Source: Guadua angustifolia (taxonomy: Eukaryota; Streptophyta; Magnoliopsida; Poales; Poaceae). From it: DNA of 64,000 nt. Shown here in pieces: positions 33,652-45,190 of this stretch. The notes beneath the pieces are model-generated. The model searched no databases. It was not told the origin of the DNA and was given only the letters and a program-made list of their open reading frames with translations. The stretch covers positions 46,906,200 to 46,970,199 of the forward strand of contig CM070517.1 of NCBI GenBank assembly GCA_036346375.1, given 5' to 3'. The translations under genes were made by a program, and so were the position numbers. Numbering within the stretch: the stretch's first letter is position 1; each line of letters opens with the position of its first letter.

Positions 33652-33693
33652 GCAAAATTTTTATACACCCTATAAAAACGAACGGATGGAGTA
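33652..33693 (-). mobile_element. Possible mariner/Stowaway terminus
   Basis: Reading inwards on the minus strand, TACTCCATCCG (33693-33683) followed by TTCGTTTTTATAG matches the TACTCCCTCCGT ends of grass Stowaway/MLE elements. It may be the right end of the MLE whose transposase ends at 32546. The matching left end was not found. Confidence 0.45.
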
Positions 33694-34399
33694 TAGAACT
33701 TTTTGAACATATTCGTGAAACTCGCTGAAACTACGTATAAAACTTATTGGTATACCATTGTCTGGTTGATTCCATATATAAATGGATTTCTTTGAGTTAT
33801 CTCTATACTAAAAAGGGCAGAGAGGTAATTCCATATTTTTCCTTATGATAGTTGCACAAATATTAAAATATCAATGAAAGGTAGGTGATGTTTACTTACT
33901 CCTTCATTTGCTTTAACATTTGTATAACTTATATTGAGAGAGAAAGTACTGAAGCACGGCTCAAAAGGGCATCCGTACGCCATTGAAATACAAATGCTAG
34001 ATAATCTACCATTGGCGTTTGCCGATTACATTTCTCTTGAGCTGCAGTTGTTTGTGTAATCGTGTTGTAGAACACAATTTGAGCCCTAGATAATTTCCTA
34101 ATTTCTATATGGTGGGGAGAGTCGTCCTTACTGCAGAACAGCGACGGTAAAACAAAACGAGCTGTAGCTTAACTACTGGGCCGATATTTTTTAACGAGGC
34201 CAGATCATTCTCCTCTCAGAAAGATAAAAAGAACGGAAGACTGTCTTACTTCTCTTTAAAAATCTTCTCTTCATAAATTGATCCTAATGGATCAACTTAC
34301 AGTTTCGACACATTACAATGGGAAACACTCGAAAAGAAATCATATCTTTCACAGCAAGAATCATCACCAATACAATGAAAGGATACAAATCCATGCATC
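33694..34399. other. Intergenic, 3' of laccase
   Basis: AT-rich sequence without a supported gene. It contains the laccase downstream region. No terminator structure is expected in a plant nuclear gene. Confidence 0.4.
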
Positions 34400-34405
34400 T
34401 TTATT
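34400..34405 (-). promoter_or_regulatory. Probable laccase poly(A) signal AATAAA
   Basis: AATAAA on the minus strand, about 65 nt beyond the laccase stop codon (34473-34471). Position and sequence fit a plant near-upstream element. Confidence 0.5.
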
Positions 34406-34470
34406 TGTTTTTGCGTTAATAATAATTTTGGGCCCAATTTTGTACGTACGTCGATCTGACTCAAAACTCT

Positions 34471-36933
34471 CTACGGCTGGCTCAGACCATTGGCGCCACA
34501 TCTCTTGAACTCTGGCGGAGGTGGAGGCAGAGTCGTCTCTGGCGTCGGCCCGTTCTCCACGATGAACGCCGTCGCCATGCCCATGATGATGTGGAACTCG
34601 AAGTGGCAGTGCAGGTACCACATCCCTGATCACAAAAAATCAATCAAAGATCAGATTCTTTCTACATAATTTCATTAATCTGGAACTAGCATATTTTTTT
34701 ATGAAATAAACGGCAGGAACTCTGCCATATATTAAAGAAAGGATAGAACCAATACAACAATGAACAACATGGACTAAAATCCCACCGGGATAAAAAGTGA
34801 GGGAAACAAAAAAACAAACAAAACTGCCTACACGTCCAGGCGAAAAAAAAGAGCCCTGGACTTGACCCTACGGATCAGGATAAGAGATATTGAAAGATGA
34901 AGGGAGCCTCCTCTCTTGGAAGCTTGGATGATTGTGATACGTACCTGGATTGTCTGTGACGAAGCGGACGGCGACCCAGCCGGTCCTGGGGACCTGCACG
35001 GTGTTCCTCAGCTGCGGGTTGTGGTAGTTGAACTTCTTGACGTCCCTCTTGGGGTCATAGTTGCCGAGGCCAGACGCGAGCACGAAGACGTCGTAGCCAT
35101 GGAGGTGCATGGGGTTGGAGTCGCTCTGCAGCAGCGCCGTGCTCTGGAACACGATCTCCACTGAGGTGTTGTACTTGAACCGACGGAGCTTGGTCGCCTT
35201 GAACGTCGGCTCCAGCGCCTCCTCGAGCGGCCCCGGCGGGATCATCGCCCTGTCGGTGTAGTTGTACGGCCGCGGCGGGTGGTCGGGGAGGTCCTCCGTG
35301 TAGACGCCCTTTCCCGTGCCGTCGTAGTACCTCTCGAGAAGCGACGTGGTTTTCGGGTGTTGGAAGGAGACGTTGTTCATGGTGGCCACCACGATGGTCT
35401 CGTTGCTTCGCCGGCGCTTGCACGTCTTCTTCCCGTCGCGGCAGATGGAGCCGAGTCCGAGCGTGAAGAAGAAGCGTTCGTCGACGTGCATCGGCACGCG
35501 GTGCCGGTCAGGGTGCGCCAGGCCGGTGAGGTTGTTGTGGAAGTAGAAGGATGGCATCGTGTTGTGCTGGTGGGGCATGATGGGCATCGGCACCGGCAGG
35601 CCGTTGTTGTTGCTGGGGACGCCAGCGTAGCGAACGAGCCCGCGGGAGATGAACACCGGGATCTGCGGGTCCGGCTCCGGCGGCTGGTTGGCGAGCGCCA
35701 TCATGTGGTAGTGGGCCGGCGGGGCGTCGGCTACCATGAGCACGTCTATCGTCTCGCCCGGCGCGATGGAGACCATGTCAATCTTATACGGCGTCAGGTA
35801 GTTGCCGTCGGCGGCGACCACCGTGAACGTGTGGCCAGCGACCTTGAAGTAGTACTCGGAGAAGAGCGCCGTGTTGATGATCCGGAGCAGGTAGGTCTGG
35901 CCGCGCTCTACGTCGAGGACGAAGCTCTCCTCCACCGTGCCGGAGCAGTTGCTGAGGTCTCCGAGCTTCCCGTTGATGGTCGCCGATAGCGGGTTGTCGT
36001 CGGTTGCCGTCGGCCATTCTTCTGTCCAGCTCAACGAGGTCAAGCTCCCACCATTCACCTGCAAAGTAAGCCAAACAAATCAGTCCCGCCGATCGAGACG
36101 AGCAAATCAACCAATCAACTGCCAAGATCGATCTCGAGAAATCAGCAAATTAAACCTATGATGATGGGCACGTCCTTGGCCGGCGTGGGGAAGGGGTACT
36201 TCCCGTCCTTGGGGCGGATGATGAAGGCGCCGTTGATGGTGGAGCGGAGGCAGGTGACGTGGGCGTGCCACCACAGCGTGCCGACCTGGCCGGTGACGTT
36301 GAAGCGGTAGACGTGCTCGGCGTTGGGCGGGATGGGGCACTCGGTCACGAACCCCGCGCCGTCGGCCCAGCAGCTCCGGATCTGCCGCACGCCGTGCCAG
36401 TGGATCGTCAGCCCGTGTGGCAACTTGTTGACGATGTGGACGACCACGGTGTCGCCGTCGACCACGTCGATCTGTGGACCCGGGAACTGGCCGTTCACCA
36501 CGTAGATCTTGGTCGTGTTGCAGAGGTGCGTCGCGTTCATCTCATGCACCTACACGTCGTTGATCATCATTGGCCACAAGCGGATCGGATTAGATGCATG
36601 CTTACGTACTACATACAATGATACAAGGTTAATTGGTTAGCAGCTAGCCAACTGGTACAAGCTTCATGCAGCTTCATTTTTCTCCTTTCGAAACATGCAC
36701 ATCTCGTGCCTAACACTTTAGCTCAAGGCATGCTAAATTAATTTCTAAAGCTAGAGTAAGCAGACCGTAAGCTGATCAGCAACGTTAACGTTACATTGTC
36801 AACAAGCTAGATATATGCATGTACTCACAACGAAGGTGTGCTCGACAACCGCCGCCTCGCCGCCGGCCGCCGCAGCCAGAGCCACAAGGGCCACGGCGCA
36901 GAAGATGGAAGCTGCCATGGAGAGCTTCCCCAT
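34471..36933 (-). CDS. Laccase-like multicopper oxidase, four exons, apparent frameshift in exon 3
   Basis: Laccases oxidise phenols (monolignols, flavonoids) with O2 in the apoplast. Exons, by GT/AG and frame: 36933-36829, 36549-36156, 36058-34945, 34625-34471, about 588 codons, normal for the family. Exon 1 encodes a signal peptide (MGKLSMAASIFCAVALVALA...GGEA). Exon 2 has copper loops IHWHGVRQ and LWWHAHV. Exon 3 has NPMHLHGYD; exon 4 HCHFEFHIIMGM. Several N-glycosylation sequons occur (NATHL, NVTG, NCSG, NNVS, NYTD). The start is the first ATG, with a TATA box about 100 bp upstream. Odd points: GEWWELDLVELDRRMADGN at the start of exon 3 is one frame and DDNPLSATINGK the next, so a small indel lies at about 36001-36006. 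The first His of the HPxHLHG motif is Asn, and the type-1 axial position is Met. It is either a recent pseudogene or carries a sequence error. Confidence 0.9.
34693..34865 (-). mobile_element. LINE 3'-end fragment in laccase intron 3
   Basis: On the minus strand the sequence runs ...TTTAATATATGGCAGAGTTC, CTGCCGTTTATTTCAT and then an A-run, the usual 3' tail of grass L1-type LINEs. It ends with poly(A) (T-run at 34694-34700 on the + strand), lies wholly in the intron, and is short and coding-incapable. Confidence 0.55.
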
Positions 36934-37032
36934 GCTAGCTACAAACTTAGTGATGCTTGGTGCACCACTTATTAGCTATTAACCTACTAATTAACCTGGA
37001 AGGGATGCTTCTCCTAAGCCAGGGTCGTGCCC

Positions 37033-37040
37033 TATATATA
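37033..37040 (-). promoter_or_regulatory. Laccase TATA box
   Basis: TATATATA on the minus strand, 100-107 bp upstream of the laccase ATG (36933), with no competing upstream ATG in the laccase frame seen nearby. A standard position for a plant core promoter with a 60-70 nt leader. Confidence 0.6.
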
Positions 37041-37566
37041 CACTCCACAGGTGCGGCTGTGCCAGGCACAGATCAACATTTGAATCCATTGGCCGTTTGC
37101 AATGGCTGACCGGCGTGCCAGTCAAATCGAGGAATAGGAAACAACGGATGGTGGCGATCAACGCTACGTACAAGAAAGTAGGGACCGGATCGATCACGAA
37201 AGACAAGTAAAACTCCCCTACTTTTCCAACCCAACGCACGCAACCAAGTTGCTTTCATGACTGTAGCTGTGTTGGCTGCTTCATGGAAATATCATTTCAA
37301 GGGAGATAAACATCATTGCTGGCATGCACAGCTTTTGCACCAATCAGGAGGGCTAACCCGGCCCTCTGCTTTGGGGGTTAATTAGTTAATCCCAAGAGAT
37401 TGACGCGAGTAGATTATTACACGCAAAGACATTTTTTGTTCACCAAGAAAGTGTGCACACAGTAGGTTAACACCACAGAGAGGTCACGTGACTAACTTAA
37501 CCTGCTCAAAGCGAACATTAGTGTGACTCAAACAATAGCCGTTAGCGACACCGGACTGGACTTACA

Positions 37567-37835
37567 TTTTGTTTGGGGTTTAAAGCCAACTTTACCTTCT
37601 GATAAGCTGATAGCCTCCTTCTAAACAGCTCAGCTTTTAAGTGGCTTTGGGAATAAACTAGAAGTCATGTATAACTAGCAAAAGTCAAAAACTAAGCGGA
37701 ACTTGCTTTTACAGTTTATTGCTTAGGAAAATTAGCCGTTTGTCAAACGATATTTTATAAAAAACTATAGCTATTTTTTTTGTTCAAAAAACTAAAAAAT
37801 AGCTTTTTTAAAATACTAAATCTCTCCAAACAGAC
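37567..37835. mobile_element. Possible small MITE (Tourist-like)
   Basis: Ends TTTTGTTTGGGGTTTA (about 37566) and CTCTCCAAACAGAC (about 37823-37836) are inverted TTTGTTTGG/CCAAACA tips, as in grass Tourist/hAT MITEs. The interior is AT-rich. The target duplication is not clear. Confidence 0.45.
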
Positions 37836-39475
37836 TATAAACTCAGCCACTGGTTGGCCAAACATATGCGAAGACTTTGTCTCACCTACCTCTACCAACC
37901 TGAGTCAGACTCTGATCGATTCCCTTAATGCGTATGTTTGTCTTTCATTTAATAGATACCGTACCATACAGGATGTCTGAATACGCCAATCCCAATATTC
38001 TGTACATGAATACGATGTTTCTTGTTGCACGAGAGATATTAAATTAATCAGAGATGTTACTTCAGCAGCCTTGACTTATGTTGCCACCAACTATATATCT
38101 AGCTGCATGCCCACAAGTCCAAATGAATAGAGCTATAGTGTATTTTGATTTTTCTCTCACGACAATACATGCATATGCAGTAGTAGAATCTAGCCAACAT
38201 TGTTTTGAGTTCAGATTGGTAGGAGTAATACATATATAGATTGTCGACTGTTTTTACGGTAGAATGGGTCATGCATGTTCGTTATTAATTTTGACATTTA
38301 ACCTGGTCAACTATTGTCTGTTAATCTTGCTACACAACGGATCTTGCACACCAAGTAAACTACTAATTAGTGTCATATTGCTGTGAGAGAGGGCTCAAGC
38401 AGAAACAAAACAAATGGATAATTAAGCTAACTAGCTCTCACCACAATCATGCATCAATTAGAACGCAAGCTAGCTTAAATGAGTAGTATCAATTAGAAAT
38501 CAAAGCTAGCTTAGTAATATCAATTAGAACAGGGTTTAGCTAACTGGCCACGTACATGTGGTTTAATTTCTGTGAACTACTGAAAGATCGAAAAGCCCGC
38601 GTTAAGCACGGCACTTGCTGATTAATTGGCATCGCATTATTTCTCTGTATACGCGCGTTCCGATTCAGGCAGTGATATGCATAGCCTTATTCAGGCGACG
38701 GATGCAAGGACCAGCTGGTGCTACGTACTATTCATGCAAATTGACTTGTGCAAATAATAAATTTATATATCACATGTGCGAATTACGTAGATGTGGAATT
38801 TCTTGCGTTTCGGGGTTTTGACAGGTTATATTTAGGGTTAGACCGCTCGATCCAGTGTAGACCGTGAGAATTCTTGGTCCTCCATCTAGTTTCAACCCTA
38901 GCTACATGTCATAGTTTGATTCAAGAACTGAACAACATTATTTATTTTGTCATGTAAACTCACCGTGCGAATCAATCATAATACGAGCTTTTTTTACAGA
39001 AATAATATGATCTCTTAGTATACATGATCTTACCAAATTAAGTTCGATCCTCTAGAGCCTAGACCTAGAGGGTGTGAAAATAAAACACCCTAGCTTGTTC
39101 AAAGAAAAATTCCATCCGTGTATATATATGATCACTGCTCTACCACAAAAATTAGGTTATGAAGCATTCCATGAAAATCTGTCAGTTTCAGTTGCTAAAC
39201 TTGGTTGGTATATATATAGGTCGCATCACTGAATTGAAGATGCTACACGGGGAAAAAAAGGCAAAAACTCGCAGGTTTCGCTGATCAACTACGTGATACA
39301 ATTGGATATTTTGATTGCTACCTCTCAACGTAGCGGCGGCACAAAGCAACGTAGTAAGTCAAAATTACGGATAAATCCAATACTACAGGATTCAGTCAAA
39401 GTCATCGTTATTTACGTAATGACTTTTAGAGGTCAGAATTATCTACATTATCGATTCTTGTGAATTTATTGCTTA

Positions 39476-39746
39476 TCTAGCCCCTTAAACCTCATTTTTT
39501 TTGCAAATCTACTTCCCTCACTCATGTATTTGCAAATTTAGCCCCCTCCCCTTTCCTTGCCGCGCTCTCAAAGTGCGAAAGCTCCTTGCCACGCCTGGCA
39601 ATCACTGAAGCTTGTTGCTGCAGGAGAGCACTCCACGGCCTTCCGCAGTAGTGGAGGGGACTAATTTTGCAAAAAATCGTACGTTAGGGAGTTAGATTTG
39701 GAAAAAAAAAAGTGGTGGTGGGGGGGTTAGAGGCCGGGCTAGAAAA
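39476..39746. mobile_element. Foldback / MITE-like element
   Basis: The left end TATCTAGCCCCTTAAACCTC is mirrored by GGGGTTAGAGGCCGGGCTAG at the right (39727-39746). Inside, TTTTTTGCAAATCTAC pairs with GTTAGATTTGGAAAAAA. Long imperfect inverted arms surround a GC-rich centre. The same leaf sequence 'TTTGCAAATTTAGCCCC' recurs at 39529-39545. Confidence 0.5.
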
Positions 39747-40412
39747 GCGATGTGTTCACTTCTTGTTGCGCCATGCCTGACGCATCGAATTAGCGCTAGC
39801 AGCAGCCCGAGAAAAATAAAGAAATAATGCTCTTCTAATACTCTCTTTAGTCACAAATAGTTGTTGTTTTGGACATAGGTGCAGTCAAGCTTTTAAAATT
39901 TTTATTACCAATATCTTTTTAAATATTTAAATTGAATATATGAAAATCATATGTATATGTAGATTTATCCAAAAAGTACTTTTGTAATATTATAATTTTA
40001 TTGGGTTTTATAAATATCTTATAATAGAAATTAGTGGTTGAAGCTATGTTTTAAAGACCATGTCGATAATCAAAATGAGTAATTTGTAAGGACAGTCGAC
40101 ATGCCTTTGAACGTGAGGTCCTGTTTCCTAGGCGTTTGATAGATATATCATGCATGCGTCTGTGTATCAAGCGTTGCTGAACTATCAGAAATGCATTAGA
40201 CAGTCCATGCAATAATATTTCTGTCCCGAATTGAAGTGGTAATTGACAACTAGTAGGCTGCAGTCCGACTTGGCCCTGAACCAAATAATTAACCAATTAG
40301 GACAAGTAAAGTGTCTTTATGCGAACAAGCTTACACGCAAACTTTCCTCTGTCTACCGCTCAAGAAAATAAGAGGCAGAAAGGGCAGAATATATATATAT
40401 GACATCCATTTA

Positions 40413-40708
40413 GGCCCTAGTTGGCAGAGCTCTGCTCCCAGCTTCTGCTGAGTGAATCTGTGAAGCTCGCTAAACAGCTAGCTTCGAGAATCGCTCCTGG
40501 TGATTCCCGTGAAGTGATTCTTCGAAATGAACTAGGAGCTGGGAGCTGAAAAAAGCTGCTTCTCCTGATTCACTCCCAACAAAGAGTCGTTTCCATAGAG
40601 TTTATCCTATGGATTCGTTAGAGAATCACTTTCATTGACGAATCACTTCTCTCGAGAATCACTTCTAACAGAGAATCAGAATCAGAGGGAGCTCTACCAA
40701 ACAGGCCC
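40413..40708. mobile_element. Tourist-like MITE (296 bp, TTA target duplication)
   Basis: The ends GGCCCTAGTTGGCAGAGCTC (40413) and GAGCTCTACCAAACAGGCCC (to 40708) are imperfect inverted repeats of the Tourist GGGCCTGTTTGG type. TTA occurs on both sides (40410-40412 and 40709-40711), the PIF/Harbinger target. The interior is rich in GAATCA/TGATTC repeats that allow extensive folding. No ORF. Confidence 0.8.
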
Positions 40709-41344
40709 TTAGAACAACGCGCAATTATATATTAACTTAGCTGCCGAATGCCGGGTTCAAAACATGCATGCTAAATTTACCCCGATGTTCAAGTTGCTAC
40801 TTAAAGTCAAATTACAGCTGCTGAATGTGTCATACCCATATGGATGTCTCCCGATATGACTTAGTTTCTCTGAATTAGCTTACTGTTTCATCATTGACGT
40901 TCGCGAGACAAGATGATAGAGAATTCAATTGAGCATCTAACTTTGACTTACTCTACCATAGACACGAATCCACAAACTACCAAGTCATGATCGATCATCC
41001 TCTGAAAATAACTTTGATTTCGGCATCTTTCACTTTTTTTCTATTGTTTTGGATAGGGTAATGCCGCTCATTTTGAGATGTACATTTAGTACATTAAAAC
41101 TATACATCTATTATTTATTACACATATAAAAAGCTTATGAAGAGTTGCAAAGAAAAAGAGAAATAGGTCAGAAATTCTCATAAAAAAGCAAAATATATGG
41201 CCCTTAATCTGATGAATTCTAATTAAGTTGAACTATAGTAACCATTAAATGCTAATATTCTATGTAGCGAACCCGAGTTATAATGGTTTAAATTAAATGA
41301 AAGAGTCCATGTCAAATATAATAAAAAAATAACAGAAATTTAGA

Positions 41345-41700
41345 ATAAAAATAAAGAGAAATTAGTCATTTGATTCTCATATGACCTCCAAATTAAAACC
41401 TCTATATAGCTAAAATTCAAAATAAAAATTAGATCAAAATTAGCATTTGGATTTGTATATCAATTCTAACTGAAAACTAATATTCAAAATTAAATAAAAT
41501 AACAATAAAATTATCGGCTTAGATTAGAATAAAGAGTCCATACTAAGTTTGAAATAAAAAATAGAATAAAATCAGCAATTTTACTTTCTAACTCCAAATT
41601 AAAACCTCGTACATAGCTGAAATTCGAATACAAATTAGATAAAAAAAATAGCAGTTGGATTTGTATATGAATTCTAAACAATCAAAATTAACATAAATTT
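41345..41700 (+). repeat. AT-rich direct duplication (about 190-200 bp apart)
   Basis: Two diverged copies share CCAAATTAAAACCTC, ATAGCTAAAATTC / ATAGCTGAAATTC, and GGATTTGTATAT.AATTCTAA, at about 41388-41470 and about 41590-41690. Non-coding. Confidence 0.55.
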
Positions 41701-41780
41701 GAAAAAAATGAAAGAAAATTAGCTATTTGATTTTCATACAATTCTAAATTAAAATCAAATTCAAGATTAAATAAAACAAT

Positions 41781-42085
41781 AACAGAATAAATAAGAAAAG
41801 AATGAAATAAAAGGAAATTAAGATTTTTTGAAGTTTTGCAGCCTACTTCTAACCCTATATAATTCGACTAACCTAAGAATTGAGATACATTAAGGTAAAT
41901 GTGGTACATAAAAGAGACAAAGGGCACAATAACAGCAATAAATAAGAAAAGAATAAAAAGAAAAGAAAATTAAGATTTTTTTGAAGTTTTGCAGCCTACT
42001 TCTAACCCTATATAATTCAACTAACCTAAGAATTTAAATACATCATCGTAAATGCGGTATATAAAAGAGACAAAGAGCACAACCA
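41781..42085 (+). repeat. Tandem duplication, about 150-bp unit, two copies
   Basis: AACAG(A/C)AATAAATAAGAAAA begins units at 41781 and 41931. Both contain GAAGTTTTGCAGCCTACTTC, TAACCCTATATAATTC and ACATAAAAGAGACAAAG-like ends. They differ by few substitutions and small indels. Non-coding. Confidence 0.85.
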
Positions 42086-42356
42086 ATTTGTTACCAAGGT
42101 TTCAGATATTTGGCAATCTCGCATACTTCTCATTGGAGTACTTTCATAGGAGTCTAGCTCCGAGTAGAAACCGCATAAGGAATCAAGCCGTCAACTCATA
42201 GCAATCCTTCTTCACTCCGGATAAGTGGACTGCAAGCCTTCACAGGACTCCCAATGCCTTCCACAAGCTCCAGCATGGAAGGTCACTGAGCCAAAAAACC
42301 TCCGAGCCATCTAGGAGTCACTGATCGGTGATGTTCAAGATTCGGGGTCACCAGAA

Positions 42357-42541
42357 CGAGCTTATAAATGAAAATAGTTGCAAACTGCTATGATCAAAGA
42401 GTACGAAAAGTAGGATAAAATATTGATTCTTATTAGCCAAACGGCTTAATAGAGTACAGGTAATAAGAAGCGATCTTTTGTCCCACCTTTCATACTCTTT
42501 GATCATAGAAGCTTGCAACCATTTTCATTCATAAACTCGAT
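42357..42541. repeat. Foldback: about 50-bp arms, about 85-bp loop
   Basis: The left arm has GCTTATAAATGAAAATAGTT and ATGATCAAAGAGTACGAAA. The right arm has TTCATACTCTTTGATCATAG and AACCATTTTCATTCATAAAC. The arms pair with few mismatches. Either a MITE remnant or a hairpin-RNA-like locus. No ORF. Confidence 0.75.
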
Positions 42542-44169
42542 CTAGAAACTAGGAGTGATGCATAAACTAGACTTACCTATTTAGAAGAGAAAAGCTAAAA
42601 CTGAAGCCATTCCAAACAGAGCAAACAAACATCTAAAAGCCGATCAAACAAAACAGTAGCATCATCAGACCAGCTGCCAACATCGATCCCTGCATGCAGT
42701 ACTGTACAGACCGCCATCTATTTGGTCAGTTAAGAACATTATAAGAGACCGTAGGCAGCAAATGTATCGTATGTATGTAATTGTTGCAGATTGCGGAGAC
42801 AGATACGTTCATTATCCATGAGTCTAAACTGGCAGCCTGCAAAACCTGATAAGGCAACACCACCTTGCACGATATTACGAGACCCTGATCTTATAGCACT
42901 ATCGACATGAACAAAACAGCCCAGCCGGCCCTTGGTTTTTACGTTGTCCCGCTTACCACAAGCAGGCTCTGCCTTGACTTCCATTGCGTGGCCCCACCTG
43001 TCCGTTGAACAGCAGACACTGGCACCAGCAAAATCACATCAGCAACGGAACGCTTGGTACGTAGTCCGTTATAGTATACTAGTATAACGCAGAGAAAGGA
43101 ATCCGAGTACTACACGTGCCAGCGGTCCAAAGCAAACACGACGACAAGACAGGCAGAAAGACAATCCGAGTACTTCACGTGATTTGGTTTGGTTTCCATC
43201 GATATCGACAGGATACCGTATGTATGTACGAATTCTCTGACACAAGACAGGCAGAAAGACAGAGAATAATCGGACAATGCAAGAGAAAGAATAGTCTGTC
43301 AATCATCACCTTACACAGTAACACTAACTTGCTGAATGCATGCCCGGCCGCCGCCGCCGCCGCATGCGACGTGAGCTGCCCACTGCCCAGCCGGTGATCC
43401 GTCATCGTTAATTCGTTGCAAAGGTACCCTGGCCGACGCTGGAAGTTTGACCATCGCGTCCTTATTATCCCTTTAGTTCTGTAGTTTTTTCGGATAATCT
43501 TGAAAATGTTGCACCAATCGCCCCCTATAAACATAAGAAAGTACAAGAGCAATCCTCTCTATTTTTGCCATCGAAAGCTTTAGGTCATGTGAAATGGTAA
43601 GATGTACGTGATACAAAGATGAAGAAATAAAAACTGCACAGTACTGTATCTCCATTGGCTGAGGTGTTCTGAATTTAGTTTTCGTTTGTTTAACCCTTGT
43701 TTTATTCCTTTTTTCCATGAGATTATTGTGGTCACATTTCGGAAAATTTGCCGCTACAAGCGGAAAATAAACCACATCTCTCTATACGTCATAAAAGATG
43801 AGGGGATCATGTATCGTGGTCGTGCTTAGAACGCTATCTTGGTATTCTAGCTAGTAGGAACACGTCTCTAACGGCATATCATGTTGGACAACGAACGTTA
43901 AAAGTATTCATACCCATGGGACCAGTGACATGGATTTTTATAAATAATATATATTTTTAATAATATTTGCAGAAATATTATACCAACATAAAAATAATAA
44001 AAATACCCTTTTATCACTATTTAAATAGGCGACAGAGCCTCTATCACCCTGTCGCCAACGATTTGGCTCTCTATTGCCATTTGGCCGAGCCCTGCTCGAC
44101 CAGATTGCCCACCGCGTACAAGAGAAAAGAAAGAGAGGGAGAAGAGAAGGAAGAAGAGAATGAAGATGA
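42542..44169. other. Intergenic, no gene supported
   Basis: Short frames on both strands only. A CCG microsatellite (about 43347-43362) lies in otherwise ordinary sequence. A direct repeat of GACAGGCAGAAAGACA occurs at 43148-43163 and 43246-43261. Confidence 0.4.
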
Positions 44170-44206
44170 GGAGAAGAAGAAGAAGAAGAAGAAGAAGAAG
44201 AAGAAG
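44170..44206 (+). repeat. (GAA)n microsatellite
   Basis: About twelve GAA units following a purine-rich run from 44120. The flanking frame reads Glu/Lys repeats but has no other coding support. Confidence 0.95.
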
Positions 44207-44427
44207 GGGGAGGAGGAGGTCATCTGCAATGTCGCAAGTACGGATTTTTTTCATGTTAAATTACGTTTCGAAACATGACTTAGAGAGCAGATTAATTAGA
44301 CTTGTAAGTAATTAGCTGTGTAGAGTACCAATAATTGTATAGATACATGATTTAGCGACCAAATTAATTAGACTTGTAAGTACTAAGGTGTGTTCATATG
44401 TAGGTTGTTGTATATAGTAGCAATAGT

Positions 44428-44430
<3 letters not shown>

Positions 44431-44496
<66 letters not shown>
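44431..44496. repeat. (AT)33 microsatellite
   Basis: A perfect AT run of 66 bp. Confidence 0.98.
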
Positions 44497-44499
<3 letters not shown>

Positions 44500-44769
44500 A
44501 GAGATTTGTAGTATTATTGTTATGGCTTAGGATGGATCGGATATTTGTTTGATTGTATTAGATCGGATATTTGTCTGATTGCACTAGATCAAAAACGTCA
44601 TAGAAATGTTGGGTCTAGACATGTTAGTCATGAATGTCCTTTTTTTATGTTTACATTTTTTGTATGTCATTACTAGTTACGGTTTAGGATGTTTAATTTG
44701 TATGCCTCCATTTTGTAGCTACGAACTCACTTTTTTGTCATACTAACAGTGAACACTTGAATTGCAGTT

Positions 44770-44960
44770 ATGGTGAGCGACGAGGCACGTGCACATCCAC
44801 AGTACGAGTTGCTAGACCCAACGTCTGATGCGTCACACTGTAGCTACTTGTCCACGTTGGCCCTGATGGAGGGTTAGCCGCTGATCGAGCTTGGCTCCCT
44901 TCGCTTGCACACTCCAATGGGACATGGCGGATCGACGCGCGATGGATCCCAAGGTGGGTG
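44770..44960 (+). pseudogene. Unrecognised coding-like fragment
   Basis: An ATG at 44770 opens MVSDEARAHPQYELLDPTSD, then SYLSTLALMEG and an in-frame stop, then SLRLHTPMGHGGSTRDGSQG before GGTGGG (possible donor). Codon use looks protein-like and the style suggests a transposon-associated plant gene, but I do not recognise the family. Broken by a stop. Confidence 0.35.
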
Positions 44961-45016
44961 CACTCAATTCGTAGTTGCGTTAGGATGTGTCGTACGTATC
45001 ACACGAGCATATTGAC

Positions 45017-45190
45017 AATAGGGATGTCTGTTTTACCCATGGGTTCGAGTACCCACAGGTACCCAACCCTATAAAGGCGGGCACTGGCAGCATTTGAAAT
45101 TCGTGGGTTTTCAGGTTCGGATACCCGGTAAGGTCATAGGATGGACATGGGTATCAATTTGTACCCATGGGTACCCAATGGGTATCCCAT
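45017..45190. mobile_element. Remnant of a hAT-type element (TACCCATGGGTACCC repeats)
   Basis: TAGGGATGTCTG (about 45020) is followed by many ACCCATGGGT/GGTACCC palindromic tips (45035-45190). This is typical of subterminal repeats in grass hAT MITEs. The second end was not found. Confidence 0.45.

Larger units (their letters stand above)
37041..40412. other. Laccase upstream intergenic region
   Basis: No gene supported. It contains MITE-like pieces (separate entries) and AT-rich sequence. The proximal 500 bp presumably hold the laccase promoter; no specific regulatory site is certain. Confidence 0.4.

Noticed and set aside
35279..35989. 236-codon + strand ORF
   Set aside because: It is the antisense shadow of laccase exon 3; GC-rich third positions keep it open.
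44021..44278. Glu/Lys-rich ORF at the GAA microsatellite
   Set aside because: Its length is mostly microsatellite; no coding support outside it.
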